Assembly (NCBI RefSeq): GCF_910596095.1
Contig: NC_056550.1
Location: forward strand, 8,237,001 to 8,301,000
Length of the DNA stretch: 64,000 nt
DNA from: Thunnus maccoyii
Lineage: Eukaryota; Chordata; Actinopteri; Scombriformes; Scombridae
Direction of reading: 5' to 3'
Below, piece after piece: positions 13,701 through 23,447 of the stretch (position 1 is the stretch's first letter; the number at the start of each line of letters is the position of its first letter). Both the position numbers and the translations under genes were made by a program. Below the pieces are notes generated by a model that was not told where the DNA came from, ran no database searches, and worked only from the letters and a program-made list of their open reading frames with translations.

Positions 13701-15580
13701 TTTGTCGTTAGGTCTTTAAAACTCCTTTAAATGAAACAATGCGGGAAAAATTAAAGAAATAATAATTAAAAAAATATGCCTTTCAACACATCTGTCCTAT
13801 TTACTTCACATTGTATATCTTCTTAGCTAGCGCGCCAGCCACCAATGTATCTAAGAATCTCTCAGGGTTTGTTCAGAGTTGAGAAAGGACAGGACTTCTG
13901 AGATATAAATCGGTCAGATTATATTAATAGTCGGTAAACAGCTCCAATGAGTCTCATTTTCTATTTCTACATGCACTAAATACAAGAGACAAATAAGACA
14001 ATAAGACTGGATAGAAATCTTTTAAGTGTATCACCACTACATATCTTATACAGTACATATACTGTGACCAGAGGTTTTCTACATGCCCCTGTAGAGCTGG
14101 GTATATACAATGTGTTGTTGTGAGTATCGAAAACTGTTCAGTGCCAGTCCCAGTTATTTATTAATCAGAGAGTTCCTGATTTGTTTTTAAGTGGCACTTG
14201 GTACAGATTCCTCTGTGTCAATAGTCCGTTTATTGTTGTATGGTATTATTATGCATGCACATTCGCATTGATTGCACAAGATCACGTGGTCAAATTCAGA
14301 TTGTTTCAAATTGGAGGAACATTTTTGCTTGCTGGTGATACGCCAATCCTTCCTGTGGTTTGGGTTAAAATGGTTAGGTTTAGGTATTGTTAGTGGTCCA
14401 CAAGAGGTCTGGCAAATAATTCCAGAAACCATTTCCATACCAATATGACAAACTACTATCAGCTCAGAAAACCAGTCCAGACCAGCAGCCTCTGGACTGC
14501 TGGCACAGAATCCTGTTCCGTGTCAATAGTCTGTAAATTATTGCACTGGTTCCGTAGCCGTTGCCTTGTTTTTAATCCAGTTTTAGATTACTTTATTGAG
14601 TATGAAAGATCAATCTTGCTCATTGCTGCTGTTGATCGAGAACATTTGACATTTGACAAAAGTTTAGGTTCTTTTGTTGATTGAAAACAGGGGGTTGTAG
14701 ATAAATATGTTTATATTTCTCTCAGCTCAGTATAGAAAAATGCATCATTAAAGTATCTGTACCAAAACTATCGTATCAGCACTTGTGTTGAACTGTTTCA
14801 AAAGATACTCAGCTCTATGACCCTGCCTACACACTCACAATATGCTAGAAACACTCCTGACACACTGGCTGTATGTCTTTAAAGAGAGGACAAAATTTTG
14901 AAAAATTAATTGTGACAATGAATTTTGAAATGATTTTATGAATCCATTCTAAAATGTTATTTTATCCATTAAAAAAAACTTCATCCAGCAAGAATTTAAC
15001 AGAGGCTTATTTTAGACTCAAATTTTATATAAATTACATTTTAATCTTTTATCATCCTCAACATTTTTTTTAATTTGTACAACAGCAGTGAGGTTAAACC
15101 TCTTCTTTCTCAACAGGATGCAGAGAAACTACATTCATAACCAGCTTTCTAGCAGCTGCTATTTGCTTCCTCCTATAAAACACCTCTGCCGATATCTTAC
15201 TTTTAAAGAAAAGAAAAAGAAACCATATCACTTATCTCATAAAATTTACTTTGTCATGTGTTTTTTTTAAAAAACAACAACATTATTTTACATTGGATGC
15301 TGTGAAGCATTTTTTGTACATTGTATCAAATTATCATCATCTATTAGTGTCCATTCAGGAGTTCTAGGAGCTATCAGTCCATACCATATTTTTCGTTCTC
15401 CTGCCTGTCCTCTTCAATGGCTCGTTCCACCGCGTCCTCCACATCTGCAAGTGTTTCTGCGAGCAGCACAACATTCAAGGTGTATTCACGTTTGGAGTCC
15501 AGACAGTCCTGCAGCACCTTGTTGGCAGCCACTGCCATGATCAACACTCCCAGGTAAGGTAAACTGTGTGAGCTGAACAT
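756..15580 (-). CDS. gucy2c: Guanylate cyclase C (heat-stable enterotoxin / guanylin receptor), 27 coding exons, 1078 aa
   Basis: Single-pass receptor that makes cGMP; the vertebrate family binds guanylin-type peptides on gut epithelium. Exons in transcript order: 15385-15580, 13116-13228, 12037-12104, 11736-11954, 11513-11631, 10845-10944, 10610-10718, 10367-10511, 8846-8934, 8589-8706, 8146-8227, 7746-7839, 7145-7207, 6959-7030, 6374-6478, 5706-5792, 5393-5525, 5150-5287, 4977-5065, 4742-4833, 3998-4156, 2838-3030, 2546-2720, 1813-1911, 1596-1690, 1418-1494, 756-963. All borders are GT-AG and phases agree. Domains: signal peptide about 1-20; ligand-binding ectodomain to about 427 ([18 protein letters not shown]); membrane helix about 430-452; kinase-homology domain about 484-745, in which HGRLKSTN replaces HRDLKxxN so the catalytic Asp is missing, as in the family; coiled linker; cyclase domain about 815-1005 with [15 protein letters not shown] and [12 protein letters not shown]. 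The tail ends DDPSTYL, close to the human DKESTYF. The length matches mammalian GC-C (about 1073 aa). Confidence 0.96.
1761..1797. repeat. (TG)n microsatellite in a gucy2c intron
   Basis: About 18 uninterrupted TG units, 15 bp from the splice donor of gucy2c exon 24 (1813-1911) on the intron side. Confidence 0.95.
4265..4689 (+). mobile_element. Degraded Tc1/mariner-type transposon relic in a gucy2c intron
   Basis: The left end carries TTGGCCAAAAGTATGGGGAC, and the reverse complement of the right end (about 4662-4689) carries a related GGGCTAAATATAATTGGACA, as expected for Tc1-like inverted repeats. Internal plus-strand pieces resemble the C-terminal part of Tc1-type transposase genes: CTTTGTGGCAACAGTTT, CAACATGACAGC and CTGACCTCAACCCCATC. 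The reading frame is broken, and about 80 bp of another repeat (near 4410-4480) interrupts it. The family call rests on recall of common fish Tc1 sequences. Confidence 0.7.
9081..9375. repeat. Dispersed repeat copy A (unoccupied TTAA site), gucy2c intron
   Basis: An AT-rich interspersed repeat with the motifs GATTAATC, AATGTCAGAAAAT, CAGCAAATCCTCACAT and TTGAAAAATGACGATGAATT. It matches the reverse complement of the repeat at 45745-46464 along most of its length. At 9155-9158 it carries a single TTAA in the context GTCTATTAAATGTC. The other copy is interrupted by a miniature element at exactly this position. Confidence 0.8.
10168..10345. mobile_element. Dispersed element fragment next to a gucy2c splice donor
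   Basis: The piece starts GGGATGTGCAGAAAGCCC, continues with repeated TTTGTATCTG/TTTGTATTTG units and TATTCGAATAAAAGTGG, and resembles a repeat I recall as common in fish. It ends about 20 bp from the donor of gucy2c exon 8 (10367-10511), so it lies almost against the splice site. The class is uncertain. Confidence 0.55.
14092..14817. mobile_element. Miniature inverted-repeat element in gucy2c intron 1
   Basis: The left end reads TAGAGCTGGGTAT and the reverse complement of the right end reads TAGAGCTGAGTAT, giving an approximately 726-bp element with terminal inverted repeats. Internally, two segments starting near 14190 and 14500 share a TGTGTCAATAGTCYGT-type motif, suggesting an internal duplication. 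No transposase frame is visible. The TAGRGCTGGGTATCG-type ends resemble a family I know from fish genomes. Confidence 0.65.
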
Positions 15581-16439
15581 CTTGAGATTTTCCTTTTTCT
15601 CTCAGAAATCTGTGTCTTGTCCAGAGTTTCTACATGTCAAAAATATATAACTCTGTTCAGATAACAGCAAGTTTAATTACATTCTTCCTCCTGAGCAGAT
15701 TATCTCCATCGATGACGTAAATCCAAAAACAGAAGTAGTCTTCAATGACGAGGCAGAAATCACTCTGTCTCTTGATTTACTCTCCAGCATCCAGATTCGC
15801 AAAAAATAAATAAATAGGCTTATGTCTGAGATCTTGATCACAACCACTTTTAGTAAAGACAAAAAAAAAAGTGGTTTGAAGACAAGAATAGCCGTCCTCA
15901 CACTAGTTGTTCCTCTACTGAAAGCCTGAGATCAATAATCCTCCTCCTTGGTACGGGGCTGGTCTACTTGTCCTTCATGCGTTAATGAACAACTGTCAAG
16001 TGACAGTCGGTACAGCAGTCAGAGAGAAGGCAGGGCAGGAAAGACTCCCACACTCCATCTGGACTGATTCCCCACTTAGAGACTTACTGAGACCATCATT
16101 CATCCTGTTTGTAAACACGAGGTTTAGGCCTGCCTCCACATGACATCTCCAGTCTGAATAAAATCAAAATTATTTGCTAAAAGTCCTCCATTTCTGCAAT
16201 GACCAGTTTGTCTTTAACTTGTTGTAAATGTGAGAATAAAATATCAGTAACTTTGCTGGCAGATTATTTGACAGTAGCTGATTAATTATAATCATGACTT
16301 GTGAACACACAGGTAGACAGTGAAATCAGTACTTTTTTTTGCAAATTTGTGTTTTTTCACACAATCTACTAAGACTTTTTGTTCAAGGCAGAGGCGGGGG
16401 ATCGTTAGCATGGTGAGAGGGGCAAAGTTCACAGGAGGC

Positions 16440-16514
16440 TATAAAAGTGAGGGCTTATGTGGGGCTGATAAACATTGTCTGCTATAAAAGCAGGGTGGAT
16501 TAAGTCTATAAAAG
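16440..16514 (+). promoter_or_regulatory. Cluster of three TATAAAAG boxes
   Basis: The octamer TATAAAAG occurs at 16440, 16483 and 16507 on the plus strand. No plus-strand gene starts within 6 kb downstream, and the boxes face away from gucy2c. Whether they are active is unknown; they could belong to an old element or to an unannotated non-coding transcript. Confidence 0.3.
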
Positions 16515-18129
16515 TGTTGGCTGCTCGTAAACCAGTGTCACCTCATTTTCAGAATTCTTACAACACGACAGTGTATCAAATCAAAGGTGTAGACGGCAAA
16601 CAGAGCCTGTTACTCTTATCTCTTAGGGTGCGAGAGGGCCACTAAAGCTACAGTTTAGTGCGTCAAAATATTACTAACGTGTTTAAAATTTCAAATTAAA
16701 TTAATACACAAATTAAAAGAGTCTGTAATAAAGATGTAAAGAACAGACCGAAGATTTAACACATAAGTATGTCTGTTACTATAGTATGTTAACATCAAGT
16801 TTATCATAGCAGAATTAAATGAATTAATCACAGATATTATAATCTGACTAACAGATCTGTTAAAGGATAATGTGGTATTAATATATTTCTAATTATCAAC
16901 AAATCCCATGAAAAGTCAACAATGAACTGAACTTGTTAATAAGTATTGTTTGTGTATCAGTTGCCTTATATATCTTATTCCTCTGTGCCACAGAGTTCAA
17001 TTTTTTTGTCCAAAACCTATTAAAAACTAATACATGAGTCACATTGTTGCACTGGGTGACATGCTCCTTACAATTCAATGAACCTGGGCACCTGGGTAGT
17101 TTATTCTAAGCACCAAATTAGTCTGAAAATAATTCCTCATAAACACACTTTTTACTCCTGTTTGCTAATAACTACAGCGCTCAGATCAATCAGTCAAACT
17201 ATTACTATAATCTGTGTTTTTCATCATAACTAGTTAAATGCTCACCGTAACTTTTACAGTATTAACAATATTTTTATGATCTGTTGTTTCATTATCAATC
17301 CATCCTCTTCACAAGTCCTCCACATACACACTGTGGTCCTATTGCCGGTCCTAAATCTTCCTGTTTTATCACTCTGTGATTGAACTGTCTGTAATTTAAT
17401 TGTCTTTCTCATACTGTTTTATGCTCTTTGCATCTCTGCCGATAAGAGGAGTTAAAAAATACATCATTCAGTTACAAGTACAGATGCAAAATAATTCAAA
17501 CGAGGTTGCTCCTTGTTGTCTGTCACATACAGCATGTGTTAAAAACATTTGCCATCTCTCTCCACTCACAAAAACAGATTTAGATGATGACCACCATATT
17601 GTGGGCTGTTCCGTTTCCCTTAACAAACTCACCATTTACACAAATAAACCACTTTACTGTGATTCTGACACACAAAACAAACAACACATTTGGACCCGCG
17701 CTCAACATTTCCAACCAAAGCTTCTGTCTTTCCAGTACATCATCACTCAGCTTCCTATCTGGCAGCCACCTTATAGGGTTGTAAACCTCTTAAACAAACA
17801 CACACATATGACGTTTTTAATAGCACGGTTGGCTAAGGGAACACAGTCATTTAGTCCCATTACAATTTCTTGTGAAGAGGCTTTTCCGTCTCAGCACACC
17901 CTGGCACATTATCAGGCAGAGGAAGCAGCGATCTGTTAAAAGGAACAAGACTCTGTTTTATTGTCTCACGGTGGCTGTTTAATAGCAACTGAATGTTGTT
18001 AAGAGTGGCTGGTATTGTTAGGCTGAGAAAATGGGTCTAACACAGCACTTTCCCCTCCGCATGAAAGTAGATAAGAGGGTTGTTTTAATGGAGGCCTTCA
18101 ACTCAGCTCAAACAGGTGGATGAGCATGT

Positions 18130-18133
18130 AGGC

Positions 18134-18165
<32 letters not shown>

Positions 18166-18172
18166 CAAACAC
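18130..18172. repeat. (CA)n microsatellite, interrupted
   Basis: A CA-repeat tract with two CAAA interruptions in intergenic DNA. Confidence 0.9.
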
Positions 18173-18596
18173 TGGAAGAGGGCTCAGAAGAGCACATTAT
18201 AAACACAACCTGGAATAATTATCCCTTACAAAATATCTTGTCTTTGTGATGAATCTTACGTCTCACCTCCTCGACCCAAGAAACCACAGATATTAAATAT
18301 GCCAGGCTGAGAAAAGTATACAAAATGATGCGCACAGTGTGACATGTGGAATTTATTATGTATTGTCACAGTGCTGCCATAAAACAATGAATTTGTGTTT
18401 CTATGTGAAACAAACATCTGGAACAAGCAGAATGAGCATTGCTTTATTGGCAAACATAAAAAAACAGTCATCCTCCATTTATTCTGATGCCTTAATATTT
18501 TCTTTTCAAATGTTCGATTCCTACACATACTGAAAGTATTTTGATGTTTACATTTACCGTCACTGAAAATATACAGAGAAAAAACAGGTTTATTTG

Positions 18597-18902
18597 AACT
18601 GCGTATTAACTGTCTGAAAATAGTCCCCACTAAGTCCACTATTTACTCCTGTGTGAGAAACATTTGCTAAAAACAACAGCGCCCAGCTGTTTCCGGAAAT
18701 TACTGAGCCTTTTTTTTTAAATGAAAGTATACATTTGAGAGCTGTTTTTTTTTAAAGATTTACACCCTCTGTAGAAGATGAGATGCCACAGACAGATCAG
18801 GGAAGACAGCACTGAGACATTAACACATTGTTGGTTTTGGTCTTTTCATGGGATTTGTTAACAATAACAAAAAAACAGACAAATGCCAGCATTATCCTTT
18901 AA
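18597..18902. repeat. Dispersed repeat ending TTATCCTTTAA
   Basis: Contains GTCTGAAAATAGTCCCCACT, ATTTACTCCTGTG, TTTGCTAAAAACAACAGCGC and TTCATGGGATTTGTTAACAA and ends with ATTATCCTTTAA. Related blocks occur at about 16858-16915 (TTAAAGGATAATG, ACAAATCCCATGAAAAG) and about 17120-17180 (GTCTGAAAATAATTCC, TTTGCTAATAACTACAGCGC), which points to a second, rearranged copy. The family is not identified with certainty. Confidence 0.55.
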
Positions 18903-19587
18903 ATAAAGGTTAAAGCTATAAGACCCCGACTGCTGGGATTGGAGAAAACATTGAGGATTGAGGTCAATGCAGATAAGAAAGTATGTTGATTTCAGAAGCT
19001 AATGATTAGTCCGTTTATGATTAGTCAATAATTGTCCTCTGCTGCCTTCTCCCTCATTCAATTTGACCATATCAATTGGCAGCTTACTAATAAATCTGGA
19101 ACAAAAATGACTGACTGACCTTGATGACACCGAATGGTTTGGCTTTGGCCACATTGAAGACAACTACACATTTCATACGTAACTACTCAAAGCTGATCGA
19201 AACACCCATACACACACACAAGTACCCTACATATGCCAAGATACGTAACACATACGTCACGTAGAAGACCAAAAGGGGTCATACTACTTTGTGCTCTGAC
19301 ATTTATCATTTATTTTGAACCTAAGGTCCACACAGTGGTGATTTATGATTGCTTAGAATTGCAGAAAAGATAAAACATACAAGTGCTTTATGGTGCCAGT
19401 ATTAAGCCAGTCTCTTGTTACAAAACAGCCCCAGTTATTCCTACAAACTGTTTCATATGTTCTCATTTAACAAAACAATTTGGTTTTATCCAGTTTTATA
19501 AATGTTTTAAAACAAGTGAGGTTTAGTGAGGTCAGTAGTGCATGTTTATATAAGAAATTTTTATTTCAATTTCCCACATGATGGAAC

Positions 19588-20367
19588 CAGTGGTGTAAAG
19601 AAACTAAGTACATTTACTCAAGTACTGTACAATTTTGAGGTACTTGTGCTTTACTTGAGTATTTCCACTTGATGCTACTTTATACTTCTACTCCACTACA
19701 TTTATTTAACAGCTTTGGTTACTTTTCAGATGAAGATTTGACACAATGGATAATATAACAAGCTTTTAACAGACAACACATTGTTAAAGAAGAAACCAGT
19801 GGTTTCCAACCTTTTTGGATTTTGACGTCTTACAAAAAGCAGTGTGTAGTCGGGGTCACATTTCAGATGTCAATGCGTCATTAACAGCTTCATGGTTTCA
19901 TTTCAATAAAGAGAAAAAGTCCAAAAACTGAAAGCAGATTTGTGTATCAGAACTTTGTTTTTTCTTCTTTCCTCTCCCATTAATCATCTCACGACCCCTC
20001 AGATTTATCTGGTGACCCTTTGGATGGGCCCGACCCCTAGGTTGGGAACCACTAGACAAAACTAGCCAACTGTATATAAAGTAGTTCAAATTAGCTCCAC
20101 CTCCAGCAGCTACAACAGTAACATGCTGCTTACACACTGATGCTTCAGTATTAATAATCTAATGATGTCATATATAATAATATATCAGTTATTGCAGAAC
20201 AAGTATTTTTACATTAATACTTCAAGCACATTTTGCTGCTAATCCTTATCTACTTTTACTTAAGTAGGATTTTACATGCAGGACTTTTACTTGTAATGGA
20301 GTATTTCTACATTGTTGTATTGGTACGTTTACTTAAGTAAAGGATCTGATTACTTCTCCCACTACTG
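19588..20367. mobile_element. Non-autonomous hAT-type element with 8-bp target duplication
   Basis: It begins CAGTGGTGTAAAG and ends CTTCTCCCACTACTG, with arms rich in ACTTAAGTA/ACTCAAGTA motifs. It is flanked by GATGGAAC (19580-19587) and GGTGGAAC (20368-20375), an 8-bp duplication with one mismatch, which is the hAT signature. No transposase is present. A second element is inserted in it at 19797-20054. Confidence 0.8.
19797..20054. mobile_element. Second hAT-like miniature element nested in the first
   Basis: Its ends are CAGTGGTTTCCAACC and GGTTGGGAACCACTA, inverted repeats of the CAGTGGTTCYCAACC type. Flanking 8-mers GAAGAAAC and GACAAAAC agree at 6 of 8 positions, a weak but plausible duplication. 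Because it interrupts the larger element, it inserted later. Confidence 0.65.
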
Positions 20368-21233
20368 GGTGGAACATGTAAGATAAACGTGTTTATTTGC
20401 AGGCTGCAGGCTGTTTGCTGTTTGAGAGCCCTGCCTTACTTCAACACACATTAACACTTAAATCAATACAGAGTGAGTGACGTTCGACTTCATGTACATT
20501 TGGTGAGAAATGCGGTGACAGTGTTTAACTGAGTTCTGCACTGAGACAAGAGACTCATTATTCACTGTGTCTTGCACGTGGGTAATACCTGCTTTGTTTT
20601 GGTCAAAGCAGTGATTTGGTCAATTCCTTCTATCATCCCTATAATCTCATTACATTTCCACAACTTGTTCACTAACCTGAGGGAGTCTGTCAAAAACTGT
20701 TAAATTTGAGTGAGCAGCACAACAGCACTCCTGAGTGGTACTATCGCTCTCAAATTCTGCCCTCTTGTGGATGTTTTGGCTCAGTGGAGACAACATGCTG
20801 CAGAGAAGACTTTCCTTTCCTCAATGGAAATGTTTGGTTAACATATTTTCATCCAGATCACATCACTATTAAACTGTCCAGTTTCAAAATCATTGATCAA
20901 ATGGTCTTTAGTTCTAACTTGAACATAAACCTTTTCTCTTTGGTCATGTTGAAGGGTGACATACTGTATAGAGTGTTCTGGATGGCAAGCATGGTATTGG
21001 TACCATATTCTCAATGATACTAATAAAATAACATGGTTGATTTGATTTATTAACTTGAGACAGTTGTTTCTTGACAAATTCATTACAGTTGACACTGTGT
21101 ATGTCAGACAGTGAAATGAAATGCACTGCAGACAGTATTTATAACAGTTTGTTGTCTTTTATGTGAAACACAATGTGCATAAAAATGTGACAATACAGTG
21201 CAATCTGATGTAATGTAACCTAAACTGAGGTCA

Positions 21234-21830
21234 TCTAATCTAATCTAATCCAACCTAACCTAATTTAATTTAATTTAATATAGAGCTATTTAATGTAATG
21301 TAAAATATTTTTGATATTATCTAAATAATCTAAATATAGATTATGTAATGTGATGTTTTATAATCTAATCTAAAATATTCTAATCTAGTGTAACCTAACC
21401 TAACCTAATCTAATCTAGTGTAATCTAACCTAACCTAACCTAACCTAATCTAATCTAATCTAACCTAACCTGACCTAATCTTATCTAATCTAACCTAATC
21501 TAGTGTAATCTAGTCTAACCTAACCTAACCTAACCTAACCTAACCTAATCTACTCTAATTTAGCTTGATCTAATCTAATCTAGTGTAATTCAATCTAACC
21601 TAACCTAACCTGACCTAATCTTATCTAATCTAACCTAATCTAGTGTAATCTAGTCTAACCTAACCTAACTTAATCTACTCTAATCTATCTTGATCTAATC
21701 TAATCTAGTGTAATCTACTCTAACCTAACCTGACCTAATCTACTCTAATCTAGTTTGATCTAATCTAATCTAAACATTCTAATCTAACCTAATCTAATTT
21801 AATATAATCTAATTAGATAATGTAATATAA
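21234..21830. repeat. CTAAY pentameric satellite block
   Basis: About 600 bp made largely of the pentamers CTAAC and CTAAT, with longer-period units such as GTGTAATCTAG and CTAATCTTATCTAATCTAAC repeated at intervals. This indicates amplification of a higher-order unit after the pentamer arose. It contains no open frame of note. On the minus strand the pentamers read GTTAG/ATTAG. Confidence 0.9.
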
Positions 21831-22560
21831 TATACAGACCATAATCTAGGATGTGACAAATACAGTATTAGAATGTGCGATTACAGTAGAACAGAAATCG
21901 CTGCCAATAGTATGAAAGTGTTGTCATACGTTTCCATAAAGTGAGGAGATTATCTAAAGTAAGTCCGAAATATATTTTACGTTCAGTATATATACGATAA
22001 AAGAACTGAATCAAACATTCTTGTTGATGAACTCTTCAACATCAGGTGAGGGCAGCTCTGATTGCCTTCCTTAATTTAGCTTCATCATTGACCCTTCTGG
22101 CAAAGACTTTGTGGTAACCTAATAAAGATGGAGATAATTAAGTCTCCGCTGGATACAAGATTGTAAAGTTTGAGAAGTCTGTAACGAAAACAAAAGGATT
22201 ATTGTAATTGATAATTTGGTCTGTAATTGAGTAACTATAATAAACTCAAACTTGCAGTCAAATGCAATTTCAAGGCATATTTTGCAAAATTCCTACTTAA
22301 TGTTGCACAAATATATCTGTGTACAATACACAATACACTCTTTTGTGCTCTACTATTTTATTTTTATTTTAATTTATTTTATTTTATCTCTCATGCATGT
22401 TGCCCCCTGCTGTAATGTTGCTCCCTGTCATTGTTAAATAGTGGGTAACGGTATTACTCTACTCTAATAAACAGTGTTTATACCTCAATGTCCTCGTCTT
22501 CCATTCAGCGCTACATCCATCACTTCAACTCTTCCTCACATGTAGGTGAAAGGTCAACCG

Positions 22561-22760
22561 TTGATTGACATGTAGCGCGAACCGCCCCGCCCACCCGATG
22601 ACGTCACGGCCCACACACGGCTGTGATTGGATGCCGGGTGAGTGACAGTGTTACGAAAAGAAACCCAACACGTCCAGCATGCGGTGTTTGTTGAGGTGTG
22701 AGCTGAAGCTGAACCGAGCCCATCAAGAAGGACTGTGCACCTAAAGGAGAAGAAGAAGAA
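22561..22760 (+). promoter_or_regulatory. pmm1: GC-rich proximal promoter of pmm1
   Basis: A short CpG-rich patch upstream of pmm1. It carries a CCGCCCCGCCC GC-box (about 22582-22592), the perfect palindromic CRE TGACGTCA (22599-22606) and an inverted CCAAT box, GATTGG (about 22625-22630). No TATA box is seen. This is a typical housekeeping layout. The transcription start is inferred to lie downstream, near 22630-22740. Confidence 0.65.
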
Positions 22761-22899
22761 GAAGAAAAAGAAGAAGAAGAAGAAGTGGCTGTCAGCTCAC
22801 ATAAGAGGACTGACTGGACTTCCTCTAATTTCATTTATTTATTTATTTATTTCAACTAACCGCGGTTCGTTTGTTCCCTCATGTGAAGGTGTATTTGTG

Positions 22900-22934
<35 letters not shown>
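22745..22934. repeat. Simple repeats in the pmm1 5' leader region
   Basis: Three low-complexity tracts lie within 270 nt of the pmm1 ATG: an (AAG)n block at about 22745-22786, a (TTTA)n block at about 22830-22852 and a (GT)n block at about 22893-22934. An ATG immediately followed by TGA occurs at 22881-22886. If transcription starts upstream, all of these are in the mRNA leader. Confidence 0.75.
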
Positions 22935-22937
<3 letters not shown>

Positions 22938-23009
22938 GGTTGGACGTGTTAACACTGAGAAGTGCAGTGTTATTACACAAGAAAAAAACTCAAAAAAAGA
23001 GAAGAAGAA

Positions 23010-23405
23010 ATGGATCGAGCAAACGGCTTCTCGTCGGACCGAAACATCCTCTGCCTGTTTGACGTGGACGGCACTCTGACACCACCGAGAGAGGTGAGCT
23101 CACGTCTGATCAATAAACCAACAAGGTGTTCGATTATTGATTATTACAAGCTTTCGTAACAGCTCCTCTGCAGCTCCAGGTTCATCTGCCTCTATCATTT
23201 GTTTTGAGTGATTTTCACGGTGGGAGACGGTTTCTGAAAGCACACTGTGTCCTCTAGACCTCACATGATCCCTCATATCGTGTTTTAATTTTTTTAGATT
23301 TGATATCAACTTTTTTACAATCCAAGCCAATAATTTCTGTTTCTTCATTGTTGTTTTGTCATTGGGTTTATCTTGAGTTCATCTTGGGTAAATGATTTAT
23401 GTGTA

Positions 23406-23447
<42 letters not shown>

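Larger units (their letters stand above)
15581..22560. other. Intergenic region between divergent gucy2c and pmm1
   Basis: About 7 kb with no exon I can support. It holds the gucy2c 5' flank, three TATAAAAG boxes (16440-16514), diverged dispersed repeats near 16858-17180 and 18597-18902, a (CA)n tract at about 18130-18172, a nested hAT-type insertion (19588-20367) and the CTAAY pentamer satellite (21234-21830). An open frame at 17421-17939 is discussed in the findings. Confidence 0.7.

Noticed and set aside
18256-18639. 127-codon minus-strand frame
   Set aside because: Lies in repeat-like, AT-rich intergenic DNA; no recognisable family and no splice partners.
21234-21830. Interstitial telomere array
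   Set aside because: The unit is the pentamer CTAAC/CTAAT, not the vertebrate hexamer CCCTAA, and units are mixed and diverged.
22735-23079. 114-codon plus-strand frame ending in the pmm1 first exon
   Set aside because: It is out of frame with pmm1 and consists of (AAG)n and (GT)n translation.
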